A stretch of 64,000 nt of DNA, taken from contig JBFXEJ010000012.1 in NCBI GenBank assembly GCA_050180235.1, forward strand, positions 21,437 to 85,436, in the 5' to 3' direction. The DNA comes from JAABRU01 sp050180235 (GTDB taxonomy: Bacteria; Desulfobacterota; Desulfobacteria; Desulfobacterales; Desulfococcaceae). The translations under genes and the position numbers were made by a program. The notes beneath the pieces are model-generated. The model made no database searches. It was not told the origin of the DNA and worked only from the letters and a program-made list of their open reading frames with translations. How positions within the stretch are numbered: the stretch's first letter is position 1; each line of letters starts with the position of its first letter. Positions 8,167-16,639 of the stretch are shown piece after piece.

Positions 8167-9093
8167 TTACTTTGTCAGTTGCGCCAGTATCTCTTTTGCT
8201 CCTTTGCGGAGCAGGGTTTCTGCCAGTTGGATACCGATGTTTTCAGAATCTTCTTTATGGCCGGAAAGGGTCTCCCGGATCACGGTTTTTCCATCCAGAG
8301 AAGACACGAGTCCGCAGAGACTGAACGTATCTCCTGCCAGTTTTCCGTGCGCTGCAATGGGAACCTGGCATCCGCCTTCCAGACGGTGCAGAAAAGCCCG
8401 TTCCCCAAGCACCACAGTTCTGCTTTCCGCATGATTCAGAGCGGAGATAAGCGGAGTTATGTCAGGATCATTTTTCCGGCATTCAATGCAAAGCGCACCC
8501 TGTCCCACTGCGGGAAGCATAATATTTTCATCCAGATACTGCGTAATCCGGTCTGCAAAACCCATGCGCCGAAGTCCGGCTGCTGCCAGAATCACGGCAT
8601 CAAGATTTTCAGTTTCCAGTTTTTTCAGCCGCGTGTCCAGATTGCCCCGCAAAGACACAATTTCCAGATCAGTCCGGAGAATTTTCAACTGGGCAGATCG
8701 GCGCAGACTGCTGGTTCCCACACGCGCGCCCTGGGGCAGAGCTTCAAGTTTCTGACCGTTTCGGGAAATAAAGGCATCTTTGGGATTTTCCCGCTCCGGA
8801 ATCGCACCGATACAAAGACCGTCCGGTATTTCCGAAGGCATGTCCTTCATGCTGTGAACTGCAATATCCACCCGGTGATCCAGCAGGGCCTCTTCAATCT
8901 CTTTTACAAAAAGCCCCTTGCCTCCGACTTTGGCCAGCGGCACATCCAGAATTTTGTCACCCTGGGTTTTGATAATCTCCAAATCCACTGTCAGACCGGG
9001 AAATTTCTCTGTCAGGGCAGATTTTACCCAGTTGGCCTGCCATAAGGCCAGCAGACTTCCCCGTGTTCCGATTTTTATATGCTGTTGTTTCAT
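8167..9093 (-). CDS. hemC: hydroxymethylbilane synthase (porphobilinogen deaminase)
   Basis: The 308-residue protein has the normal length for HemC. It polymerises four porphobilinogen units into hydroxymethylbilane in the cytoplasm. Hallmarks are IGTRGSLLALWQA at the N-terminus, VHSMKDMP around residue 80, GTSSLRRSAQL around 126, and the dipyrromethane cofactor cysteine Cys242 in LEGGCQVPIAAHG. The start lies 10 bp after the FmdB-like gene, so the two are probably co-transcribed, and the weak ribosome binding site suggests translational coupling. Its product is the substrate of the HemD half of the downstream fusion enzyme. Confidence 0.96.
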   Translation of the reverse strand: MKQQHIKIGTRGSLLALWQANWVKSALTEKFPGLTVDLEIIKTQGDKILDVPLAKVGGKGLFVKEIEEALLDHRVDIAVHSMKDMPSEIPDGLCIGAIPERENPKDAFISRNGQKLEALPQGARVGTSSLRRSAQLKILRTDLEIVSLRGNLDTRLKKLETENLDAVILAAAGLRRMGFADRITQYLDENIMLPAVGQGALCIECRKNDPDITPLISALNHAESRTVVLGERAFLHRLEGGCQVPIAAHGKLAGDTFSLCGLVSSLDGKTVIRETLSGHKEDSENIGIQLAETLLRKGAKEILAQLTK

Positions 9094-9103
9094 ACCGGCC
9101 CCG

Positions 9104-9337
9104 TCAATGTCCGCAGCCTGCGCAGCTTGTGGCCGAACATCCTGTGCAGGAAGATGCGCCTGCTGAACGGCTTACGGTCTCTCCTCCGCCTCCTTTGGAA
9201 AGAAAACCGCAGGCTGACAGGATTCTTTTCACATTGCTCCCTTTGCAGACCGGACATTCCGGTATGTCATCGGAACGGAAAATCAGACATTCAAAATTTT
9301 TGTTGCACTGATCACAGTGATATTCATAAATCGGCAT
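9104..9337 (-). CDS. FmdB-family zinc ribbon protein
   Basis: This small protein of 77 residues is of the FmdB/CxxC_CxxC_SSSS type. The start chosen is MPIYEYHCDQCNKNFE, because this is the invariant beginning of the family and is preceded by CAGGAG seven bases upstream. A longer in-frame extension to 9379 exists but lacks family similarity. Two cysteine pairs (CDQC and CPVC) form the predicted zinc ribbon. The tail is Gly/Ser/Cys rich (SSCTGCSATSCAGCGH), as in many relatives. The function of the family is not well defined; it was first described as a putative regulator of formamidase. It lies directly upstream of hemC. Confidence 0.85.
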   Translation of the reverse strand: MPIYEYHCDQCNKNFECLIFRSDDIPECPVCKGSNVKRILSACGFLSKGGGGETVSRSAGASSCTGCSATSCAGCGH

Positions 9338-9600
9338 TTCTGTACTCCTGTTTTCTGTTTCGTTTTTTTCATTCCCCAAAAAATTTCAAAAAGATTAATT
9401 TATCAATATAGTTTTTCTTTGCCGGAAAAACAAGGCATATTTTGCCTTATTCTGTGAACAAAAGAGGAAATTTTAATCTGCGGTGTTTTCATACTTTTCT
9501 GAAAAGTGTTGAAATCCTGTCTGAACTGCTGTAGATTCATCAAATTCAGAAATATCAGACACAGGATTCTTCAATCTTTTTTTGCGGGGCAGATATTATT

Positions 9601-9672
9601 TCAGCCACGAATAAACACGAATTTTCACCAATTTTCATCATTCGTGTTTATTCGTGCAGATTCGTGGCTGAA
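9601..9672. repeat. long hairpin repeat (CACGAATAAACACGAA type)
   Basis: The arm CAGCCACGAATAAACACGAA is followed after a short spacer by its inverse, TTCGTGTTTATTCGTG and TTCGTGGCTG. Related sequence occurs inside the element at 19706-19824. This is a dispersed intergenic repeat with no coding potential. Confidence 0.6.
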
Positions 9673-9718
9673 AAGTGCATTTCCGCAAAAATCCCTGAAG
9701 AACCATAAACAGATTTGG

Positions 9719-9881
9719 TAGCGGGTCAAACCGGTTGATGACGCGGAAAAAACTCTCCCCTCCCTTGAGGGAGGGGCAGGGGAGGGTGGGAAAAAGTTTA
9801 TGAATGCAGGGCATTTTCCCCCCTCCCCTAACCCCTCCCTCAAGGGAGGGGAATTCCGGAATCAAATGATTTGACCCACTA
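9719..9881. repeat. 163-bp MITE-like element with GGGTCAAA ends
   Basis: It begins TAGCGGGTCAAA and ends TTTGACCCACTA. Inside, two arms built on CCCCTCCCTTGAGGGAGGGG-type palindromes face each other. The rest of the 9380-10011 gap shows only decayed repeat fragments, apart from the hairpin at 9601-9672. Confidence 0.65.
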
Positions 9882-10011
9882 TCACAGATTTTTATCTTTG
9901 TGGAACTTTGCGTCTTTGAGCCTTCGCGGCAGAAAATAAATGCCGCAAATATGCAAAGAATATTATTTTATAATAATCAATATATTAAATCAATTTACAG
10001 AGGAGAGAGGA

Positions 10012-11037
10012 ATGAAACTTGGCATTACCGGTCTTCCCGGTTCAGGGAAATCCACGGTATTTGAGGCTCTGACCCGGAATATTTCAGACACAGGCAATAA
10101 AGGGGAAGATCGCATCGGCGTGATAAAGGTTCCGGATTCACGGGTGGATATACTCAGCAGCATGTACAAACCCGCGAAAACCATTTTTGCACAGGTGGAG
10201 TATTTTCTGCCGAAAAAAGCCGCAGAAAAGAAAAAGGATCAGGGGGCTATGACTGTGGTGCGGGACTGTGACGCGCTGATTCATGTGGTGCGCAATTTCG
10301 GCATATACGGTGTGGAGGCTCCGAATCCGGCAGAGGATTTCCGCACCCTGGATCAGGAACTGGTGCTTGCGGATCTGCTTGTCGCGGAAAAACGGCTGGA
10401 GCGCATAGAACTGGATAAAAAAAGGGGACGGCAGATTGACGCAGAGGAACTTTCCCTTTTAATCCGGTGCAAAGAAAGCCTGGAGCAGGAAATCCCCCTG
10501 CGCAAACATCCGGAACTGGCCTCTGCCCATCAGTTGCGGGGGTATGCGTTTATTTCGGCCAAACCCATGCTGGTGCTGTTCAACAATGAGGATGACAATG
10601 ATGCCATGCCGGATGTGGGGGATTTGGCAAATCAGGAAAACTGCATGATTATCCGTGGAAAACTGGAGCAGGAACTGGCCCGGATGTCTGATGAGGAGGC
10701 GCAGGATTTTCTTTCAGAATTCGGGATCACGGCCTCTGCCACAGACCGGGTGGTCAAGGCATCCTATGAACTCATGGGACTTATGTCTTTTTTCACTGTG
10801 GGAGAAGACGAAGTCCGGGCATGGACAATACGGAAAGGCACACCCGCTCTCAATGCAGCGGGTGTTATTCATACAGATATTCAGAAGGGTTTTATCCGTG
10901 CGGAAGTCATTTCCTACAAAGACCTGACAGAGGCAGGAAGCGCTCAGGAAGCCAAAAAACGGGGAACTTTCCGGCTGGAGGGAAAAACCTATGAGGTGCA
11001 GGACGGAGACATCATCAATTTCCGTTTCAATGTTTAG
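10012..11037 (+). CDS. YchF/Obg-family GTP-binding protein with TGS-like C-terminus
   Basis: The 341-residue cytoplasmic P-loop protein starts MKLGITGLPGSGKSTVFEAL. This start is chosen because it follows a strong GAGGAGAGAGGA ribosome binding site and matches the family; an upstream extension to 9940 lacks both. The Walker A loop is GLPGSGKST. A coiled-coil arm (residues about 130-165, rich in Glu, Lys and Arg) is inserted as in YchF. The C-terminal TGS/DUF933 part contains GEDEVRAWTIRKGTPA and GVIHTDIQKGFIRAEVI, highly characteristic of YchF. The usual NKxE/NxxE specificity segment reads LVLFNNEDDND and is atypical, so nucleotide preference cannot be stated; E. coli YchF prefers ATP. YchF binds ribosomes and is linked to stress control. 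This copy looks divergent from the canonical one. Confidence 0.88.
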   Translation: MKLGITGLPGSGKSTVFEALTRNISDTGNKGEDRIGVIKVPDSRVDILSSMYKPAKTIFAQVEYFLPKKAAEKKKDQGAMTVVRDCDALIHVVRNFGIYGVEAPNPAEDFRTLDQELVLADLLVAEKRLERIELDKKRGRQIDAEELSLLIRCKESLEQEIPLRKHPELASAHQLRGYAFISAKPMLVLFNNEDDNDAMPDVGDLANQENCMIIRGKLEQELARMSDEEAQDFLSEFGITASATDRVVKASYELMGLMSFFTVGEDEVRAWTIRKGTPALNAAGVIHTDIQKGFIRAEVISYKDLTEAGSAQEAKKRGTFRLEGKTYEVQDGDIINFRFNV

Positions 11038-11068
11038 TGCATTGTCAATTTTGAATCTCTGACCTGCA

Positions 11069-11101
11069 AAAAACCGGATTTTTCCAAAAAATCAGGTTTT
11101 T
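11069..11101 (+). terminator. rho-independent terminator after the YchF-like gene
   Basis: Inverted arms of 15 bp (AAAAACCGGATTTTT and AAAAATCAGGTTTTT, one mismatch) lie 31 bp after the stop codon and end in a T run. It is the same style as the terminators at 2670 and 37141. Confidence 0.75.
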
Positions 11102-11185
11102 CTGTGAAGATGAAATCACAAAATCAAACTTGGCAGATCAGCAGAATCCTCTGCTAACCGGGAAAAAAAGGAAAACAGAAAGTTC

Positions 11186-11710
11186 ATGAAAACATGCCGG
11201 AGACCGGGAACTTCCCCCAAAACAGGGAATGACAGATTTTGGGAAAAAAAATCCCTGAAGGAGATGACAAAAGAGGAATGGGAACTGCTGTGTGACGGAT
11301 GCGCTGCCTGCTGTCTGCACAAAGTGGAATACGAGGAAACAGGTGAGGTGTTTTATACAGCAGTGGCCTGCCGGATGCTGGATATTGCGCATTGCCGGTG
11401 TACGGCCTATGCGGATCGTTTTTCGCTTATGCCGGACTGCCTGCATCTGACGCCGGAAACCGTAAGTCAGTATCGCTGGCTTCCGGAAACCTGCGCATAC
11501 CGTCTGCTGTCCGAAGGAAAAGACCTGCCGGACTGGCATCCCCTGATGTCCGGAGATCCGGAAAGCGTCCATACCTGCGGCATTTCCCTGCGGGACAGGG
11601 CAATTTCCGAGCAGTATGTCAACACCGATGATCTGGAGGCTTATATTCTCAGGAATTCCCCGTTTCTTCGGCCTTCCGGATCTCTTCCAAAAGCAGGCCG
11701 GCGTCCTTAA
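11186..11710 (+). CDS. ycgN: YcgN/UPF0260-family cysteine-cluster protein
   Basis: The 174-residue protein carries the UPF0260 signature. FWEKKSLKEMTKEEWELLCDG is followed by CAACCLHKVE, then VACRMLDIAHCRCTAY, PDCLHLTP, CAYRLL and DLPDWHPLMSGDPESVH. The conserved cysteines suggest binding of a metal ion or an iron-sulfur cluster. The biochemical function is unknown. The first about 18 residues precede the family core and the true start could be slightly downstream. Its 3' end overlaps the 3' end of the oppositely oriented PtsN-like gene by 62 bp. Confidence 0.88.
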   Translation: MKTCRRPGTSPKTGNDRFWEKKSLKEMTKEEWELLCDGCAACCLHKVEYEETGEVFYTAVACRMLDIAHCRCTAYADRFSLMPDCLHLTPETVSQYRWLPETCAYRLLSEGKDLPDWHPLMSGDPESVHTCGISLRDRAISEQYVNTDDLEAYILRNSPFLRPSGSLPKAGRRP

Positions 11711-12116
11711 AGGTTCTGACTTTTTTAAGAAATCCGGGTTTTCTGCACAGTCCGGAAATCCCCCCAAGTGCGTGGAGATGAAGGGAAGTCTCATTGCCCG
11801 GCACGATCAGGGGAATGACCACATCAACCGGTTTCCTGTCCAGAGCCTGAAAAGGAATGGGCCGGGCCAGGCGGATCAGCAGAAGTCCCACTTCTCCGAT
11901 TTCCGAAGAAAAAGCATGGGGAATGCCGAGTCCGCCCCCTATGCCGGTACTCATGAGTTCCTCCCGTTGCTTCAGAGCGGCATACACTCTGTCCGCATCC
12001 GTGATCCTGCCCAGATGGACAAAGGTCTGCGCAATGAAACGGAGTACAGCGTCTTTGTCTGCAAGCGCTACGTCCAGCAGAATCGCATCAGGTGTAAGGA
12101 GAGAACATATCTTCAT
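11649..12116 (-). CDS. PTS EIIA type-2 domain protein (PtsN-like)
   Basis: The 155-residue protein begins MKICSLLTPDAILLDV, the usual beginning of the nitrogen-PTS EIIA family; a GTG 39 bases further upstream is possible but less family-like. The phosphorylatable histidine is His67 in GIGGGLGIPHAFS. DVVIPLIVPGNETSLHL fits the second half of the domain. No EI/NPr or sugar permease genes are nearby, which points to a regulatory rather than transport role, for instance control of potassium uptake or stress kinases as known for PtsN. The gene converges on ycgN with a 62-bp overlap of coding sequences. Confidence 0.85.
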   Translation of the reverse strand: MKICSLLTPDAILLDVALADKDAVLRFIAQTFVHLGRITDADRVYAALKQREELMSTGIGGGLGIPHAFSSEIGEVGLLLIRLARPIPFQALDRKPVDVVIPLIVPGNETSLHLHALGGISGLCRKPGFLKKVRTFKDAGLLLEEIRKAEETGNS

Positions 12117-12290
12117 AGTTGTCAGATTATCAGGCAAAAGGCTGTTCGTCAACACGATTTGTTCCGGGCAGAAAATCCGGAACCGCTGAAACCGGCATCA
12201 GGATATGCAAATTTCAGTTTGAAATTACCGCAAATCAGGACTGTCCCAAACTTTCAGTTCGGAACTCCTCCAGATATTTCAGTCTGTTAT

Positions 12291-13820
12291 TCACAGTTCA
12301 AACTTTATCCCCTGTGCCAGAGGAAGTTCCTTTGACCAGTTGATGGTGCAGGTTTGTCTCCGCATATAGGCTTTCCAGGCATCGGAACCGGATTCCCGGC
12401 CTCCGCCCGTGTCTTTTTCACCGCCAAAGGCTCCGCCAATCTCCGCGCCGGATGTGCCGATATTGACATTGGCAATGCCGCAGTCGCTGCCTGCATAACT
12501 GAGAAATCTTTCTGCCTCCCGGATGCTGCCGGTGAATATGGCAGAGGAAAGCCCCTGGGGAACATCATTGTGAAAAGCAATGGCCTCATCCAGTTCTTTG
12601 TACCCGATAATATACAGAATGGGCGCAAAGGTCTCTTCCCGGACAATGGGCATGTCTGCATTGGCAGAGCAGATGCAGGGAGTCACATAGGTTCCGGTGT
12701 CACAGATTCCGCCGGACAGCACCTGGCCGCCATACAGAATTTTCCCGCCCTGTTTTTTTATCTCTTTCAGTGCATTCTGCATGGCTGTCACGGCTTCTCT
12801 GTCAATGAGCGGCCCCATCAGCACACCGTCTTCCAGAGGATTGCCCACTTTCACCTGCCCATAGGCACGGATCAGACTCTGCACGAGTTTTTTCTGCACA
12901 GATTCCTGCACGATAATTCTACGGGTGCTGGTGCATCGCTGTCCCGCTGTCCCGACTGCTCCGAAAAGAATGGCGCGCACAGCCATATCCAAATCTGCAT
13001 CCGGTGTAATGATAATGCCGTTGTTTCCGCCCAGTTCCAGAATGGTTTTTCCCAGACGGCCTGCCACAGTTCTGGCAATATGATGTCCCATACGGACGCT
13101 GCCTGTGGCAGAAATCAGGGGAACACGGAGATCCTGAATCAGGGGTTCGCCCACTTCCTCTCTGGAACCGATAATCAGGCTGAGAATGCCTTCGGGCAGA
13201 TCATTTTTTTTCAGGACTTTCCAGACGATTTTCATGGCTGCAATGGCAGAAAGGGGAGCTTTGGAAGAAGGTTTCCAGATAACCGTGTTTCCGGCAATGA
13301 GACAGAGCATGGCATTCCATGCCCACACAGCTACCGGAAAATTGAAGGATGTAATCACACCCACCGGCCCGAGAGGATGCCACTGCTCATACATCCGGTG
13401 ATCCGGCCTTTCACTGTGCATTGTCAGACCACAGAGCATTCGGGACTGTCCCACAGCAAAATCTGCAATATCAATCATTTCCTGCACTTCGCCTTCGCCT
13501 TCAGCCCGGATTTTTCCCACTTCCAGCGTAACCAGCGCACCGAGCGCAGCCTTGTTTTCCCGCAGCGCATTGCCGATCTGACGGACAATTTCTCCCCGTC
13601 CGGGAGCGGGAATTTTCCGCCACTGATGAAAGGCATCCACCGAAGCTTTCAGAATATTTTCATATTCCACTTCTGACGCGCAGCGCACCTTTGCGATAAG
13701 CTCTCCGTCAATGGGTGAAATGCTTTCCAGCACAGGGCCGGTGCATTCCATCACAGAACCTGTGCCCGCGCCCTGTTCCATTTTCCTGATTCCCAGTTTT
13801 TTCCGAATGCTTTCTTCCAT
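12291..13820 (-). CDS. NAD(P)-dependent aldehyde dehydrogenase, ALDH7-like
   Basis: The 509-residue enzyme oxidises an aldehyde to the acid with NAD(P). Catalytic residues are Cys296 (GQRCTSTRR), Glu262 (LELGGNN) and Asn160 (ITSFNFP). ELGGNN and the C-terminal stretch NVNIGTSGAEIGGAFGGEKD are typical of the ALDH7/AmaB group, which acts on alpha-aminoadipate semialdehyde or piperideine-6-carboxylate in lysine breakdown. The physiological substrate here is inferred from that similarity only, because no lysine catabolic genes are adjacent. Length and all domains are intact. The gene stands alone on the minus strand, with the MITE at 13880 just upstream of its start. Confidence 0.92.
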   Translation of the reverse strand: MEESIRKKLGIRKMEQGAGTGSVMECTGPVLESISPIDGELIAKVRCASEVEYENILKASVDAFHQWRKIPAPGRGEIVRQIGNALRENKAALGALVTLEVGKIRAEGEGEVQEMIDIADFAVGQSRMLCGLTMHSERPDHRMYEQWHPLGPVGVITSFNFPVAVWAWNAMLCLIAGNTVIWKPSSKAPLSAIAAMKIVWKVLKKNDLPEGILSLIIGSREEVGEPLIQDLRVPLISATGSVRMGHHIARTVAGRLGKTILELGGNNGIIITPDADLDMAVRAILFGAVGTAGQRCTSTRRIIVQESVQKKLVQSLIRAYGQVKVGNPLEDGVLMGPLIDREAVTAMQNALKEIKKQGGKILYGGQVLSGGICDTGTYVTPCICSANADMPIVREETFAPILYIIGYKELDEAIAFHNDVPQGLSSAIFTGSIREAERFLSYAGSDCGIANVNIGTSGAEIGGAFGGEKDTGGGRESGSDAWKAYMRRQTCTINWSKELPLAQGIKFEL

Positions 13821-13879
13821 TTTCCCCTTTTCTCCTCATTCATTTGAAATCCGGCGGAAACAGCAGAAACAGAAATTTT

Positions 13880-13983
13880 TAGGTGAGTTATGAAAATAAA
13901 TATCCCGGTTCAGTTCACAGACACAGTCAAAAGCCGGAATCTTATGCTGCTTTGGCGGGATATTCTTTTCTGGAAATCACCTT
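13880..13983. repeat. MITE, AGGTGATTT family, copy 2
   Basis: It starts AGGTGAGTTATGAAAATAAA and ends TTTCTGGAAATCACCT. The inner sequence (CCCGGTTCAGTTCACAG, AAAGCCGGAATCTTATG) matches copy 1 at 6039. It sits between the ALDH start and the 3' end of the retropepsin-like gene, within the possible promoter region of the ALDH. Confidence 0.75.
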
Positions 13984-13996
13984 ATATGTGTCAGGA

Positions 13997-14473
13997 TTAA
14001 TCAGGTATACCAAAATAAAACATCTGTTCCCCCGGTTGCACACCGGGGTCAAAAGCAAAACGGATTCTCTCCAAAAATCCGCGATAACCAAGCACCACAG
14101 GCCCTTTCCATTCATCTGAGACAAAGACAGTGCTGTCAACAGTCAGATCATTTCCCCTGCCATGTTCCGCCAGCAGACAGATGGGAATACGGTATAATGA
14201 TCCATCAATTTTTCCCAATCTTGTACTCATGGGAAACGGCTGGCCTGATGTCAGAAATTTTTCCTCAAGAAGTTGCATTGTATCTCCGCCTATAACAGAC
14301 CATTCCGCTCCGGTATCCAGCAGTGTCAGATATGTCTGCTCCAGATTTCCGATTCGGCATTCCACTGCCACAGAAAGCCTCCACAGGCCATCTTTATGCC
14401 CGACAAGAAAGGATGCGCATCCGCTGCTCCATGACAGGTATTCACCATCAATTTTTTTAAATAATTTTTCCAT
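13997..14473 (-). CDS. retropepsin-like aspartic protease-fold protein
   Basis: The 158-residue protein has a single aspartic-protease motif, LLDTGAEWSVIGG with the catalytic Asp53, and a later GPVVLGYRGFLERIRFAFDP that fits the hydrophobic-Gly motif of a retropepsin half. Such proteins act as homodimers when active. No signal peptide is visible, so a cytoplasmic location is likely. It starts 3 bp after the stop of the DUF5678-like gene, so the two form a tight bicistron. Its target is unknown. Family assignment is by motif only. Confidence 0.7.
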   Translation of the reverse strand: MEKLFKKIDGEYLSWSSGCASFLVGHKDGLWRLSVAVECRIGNLEQTYLTLLDTGAEWSVIGGDTMQLLEEKFLTSGQPFPMSTRLGKIDGSLYRIPICLLAEHGRGNDLTVDSTVFVSDEWKGPVVLGYRGFLERIRFAFDPGVQPGEQMFYFGIPD

Positions 14474-14476
14474 ATC

Positions 14477-14956
14477 TCAGTTTTCAACACGAAAAAACAT
14501 TGAGCCTGCTATATTTCCGGATTGTTTGATATTCCGGTACAATTCCACCTGGTTTTCATGACTTCCCATCAGTTTGCCATTTTTCAGAGCCACCCATTTT
14601 CCCCGGTAAGCAGCAGCATGATTCTGAAGCCACTGCGTATTTTTTAGCACATTCCCGCCAGTTGCGCTCTCTTCCTGTCTGACTTTCGGAATGGACAGGA
14701 CTGTCCGCCATCTGTCTGATTCAGGACTGAGTCCGGCGGGAATCTCTGCCAGTAAAGAACGGGCTTCCGATATATCACCCTCTTCAGCAAGTTTTCTGAT
14801 CTTTTCTGAAAAAATATTTTCTTCTTTTGTTTCAGAAAGTTCAGAATACTTTCCTTTCGGCCTGGGAATTTTCCGCAGTTTTTTTTCCAGTCTGTCCACC
14901 TGTCGCAAAACAATTTTTTTGGGAATATTGTCAGGTATTTGTATAGTAATCTGCAT
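14477..14956 (-). CDS. hypothetical protein with DUF5678-like C-terminal module
   Basis: About 159 residues. The start MQITIQIPDNIPKK is preferred because AGGAG lies just upstream; an in-frame ATG 30 bases earlier has no ribosome binding site. The N-terminal half is basic and helical (IVLRQVDRLEKKLRKIPRPK) and looks like an antitoxin-type or oligomerising segment. The C-terminal half, WLQNHAAAYRGKWVALKNGKL followed by GSHENQVELYRNIKQSG, resembles DUF5678. It is co-directional with the retropepsin-like gene (3-bp gap), suggesting that the two act together, possibly as substrate or regulator and protease. That role is inference. Confidence 0.65.
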   Translation of the reverse strand: MQITIQIPDNIPKKIVLRQVDRLEKKLRKIPRPKGKYSELSETKEENIFSEKIRKLAEEGDISEARSLLAEIPAGLSPESDRWRTVLSIPKVRQEESATGGNVLKNTQWLQNHAAAYRGKWVALKNGKLMGSHENQVELYRNIKQSGNIAGSMFFRVEN

Positions 14957-15269
14957 AGACTCCTCTGCTTTTGCGGTGAAATTCATCGTTCATCAGACCG
15001 AAACCCCCTGTTTGTGCGGAAACAGGATAAAGAACGAAAAAAATCTGTCCGGAAATTTTTTTTCGGAAAGATGGATATCTTTTTCATAGACGCTGTATTC
15101 TGTCCTGTCAAGACAGATTTGCATATTTTTCCTGTGTGAAGAAAAATTCCGATACAGGATAAAACTTGAAAAAAAAATATATTTCTGTAAAATCATCTTC
15201 TGTCTGTGAACACGCGGGAGATTTATGCCCTGACAGCAGTGGTTTTAGGGATTTAGCAAACAGAGGTTT

Positions 15270-16631
15270 ATGAAAAAAATCGGAAGATACACAGTCCGGG
15301 CTCTGCTCGGACAGGGTGGAATGGGAAAGGTTTTCAAAGTGGAGATGCCGGTGACCGGCAGGCTGGCGGCTATGAAACTGCTCAAACCCAATCCCCTGAC
15401 GGTAAGACTCATGGGAATGGAAAGCCTGCGGGAACTTTTTGTTTCCGAGGCTGTCATCATGGCAGGTCTCCGGCATCCCAATCTGCTCGACATCTGGGAT
15501 TTCGATGAGGATAATCAGGGAAACCCCTTTTATATCACGGATTATTACTGCAATAATCTGGGGATTATGATCGGCGAAAGCAGCGAAGCGGAAAAACCCT
15601 GCCGCGTCATCAGTACAGACAGAGCCATTCATTATATGCACCAAATCCTTCTGGGTCTGGCCTGTCTGCACCACAGCGGCATTATTCACCGGGACATCAA
15701 ACCGGCCAATCTGCTGGTTACGGATCAGGACACCGTGAAAATCTGTGATTTCGGGCTTTCCAAATTCCGGAAAGAACGGTTCAGAGGCCCGGCCAGCCTC
15801 AAAGTGGGAAGCCCCTGGTATGCTGCCCCGGAGCAGGAGAAAAATCCGGATGAAGCTGATTTCACTGCGGATATATATTCCGCAGGTGTCACTCTGTACC
15901 GGATGCTCACCGGAATACTGCCTGCGGACAGGGTGCAAAAACCGTCCGATCTCAACCCGGATATGGATGAAGACTGGAATGCCTTTATCTTTCAGGCCAT
16001 CCATCAGGATTCAGGACAGCGTTTTGCCAGTGCCAGACAGATGCTTGCAGTTTTTGATCAGCTCAGTGCCGACTGGGAAGCCCGGAAACAGAATATCTGC
16101 CGGTTTTCCTTTCCGGAAAAACAGGAGCGGACAGGGGGTATTTCCCGCAAAAGGACACTGCGCTGTCATCCGGTAAAGGTGCGGGCTATGTACGCGCAGG
16201 AGCGTTTTGGTCTGGATGATCTGTGGCAGCCCGGGGAATATGTGCAAAACCGTTTTACTGTTTCAGAAAACGGTACGGTTTCGGATGAAAGCACAGGACT
16301 GATGTGGGAACATGGCGGGGCTGAATATCCCCTGACCTGGAAAAAGGCGGGAGAGTATATTGACAGTCTCAGGCGGCAGCGGTTCGCAGAGTATGAAAAC
16401 TGGCGTCTTCCCAGCATTGAGGAACTGATGAGCCTTCTGATCCGGACACCCCGGGGTAGGGATTTTTGCATGGAACCGGTTTTTGATCAAACCCGGAAAT
16501 GGCTGTGGAGCTGCGATCTCTGCACCTTTATCTCAGCCTGGTATGTGAGTCTGGATCTGGGTTTTGTTTTCTGGCAGGATTTTTCCGCGTACTATTATGT
16601 CCGCGGGGTTCGCAGTATGGAAAAAGGATAA
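15270..16631 (+). CDS. Hanks-type Ser/Thr protein kinase fused to a DUF1566 (Lcl_C) domain
   Basis: The 453-residue protein has an N-terminal kinase domain (about 5-270): glycine loop LGQGGMGKVF, ATP lysine Lys36 (AAMKLL), catalytic Asp142 in HRDIKPANLL, DFG motif, and SPWYAAPEQ as the activation-segment end. All key residues are present, so it should be active. No membrane segment is seen. The C-terminal part (about 325-450) is a DUF1566 domain, with GLMWEHGG, WKKAGEYIDSL, NWRLPSIEELMSLL and YYVRGVRSM. That fold is more often found in secreted proteins, as in the protein at 45418. A response-regulator gene starts 8 bp downstream, so they form an operon and may be kinase and partner. Confidence 0.9.
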   Translation: MKKIGRYTVRALLGQGGMGKVFKVEMPVTGRLAAMKLLKPNPLTVRLMGMESLRELFVSEAVIMAGLRHPNLLDIWDFDEDNQGNPFYITDYYCNNLGIMIGESSEAEKPCRVISTDRAIHYMHQILLGLACLHHSGIIHRDIKPANLLVTDQDTVKICDFGLSKFRKERFRGPASLKVGSPWYAAPEQEKNPDEADFTADIYSAGVTLYRMLTGILPADRVQKPSDLNPDMDEDWNAFIFQAIHQDSGQRFASARQMLAVFDQLSADWEARKQNICRFSFPEKQERTGGISRKRTLRCHPVKVRAMYAQERFGLDDLWQPGEYVQNRFTVSENGTVSDESTGLMWEHGGAEYPLTWKKAGEYIDSLRRQRFAEYENWRLPSIEELMSLLIRTPRGRDFCMEPVFDQTRKWLWSCDLCTFISAWYVSLDLGFVFWQDFSAYYYVRGVRSMEKG

Positions 16632-16639
16632 AGACAGTG

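Noticed and set aside
16499..16639. Upstream start for the response regulator inside the kinase gene.
   Set aside because: The extra 47 residues overlap the DUF1566 coding region in another frame and have no receiver-domain similarity.
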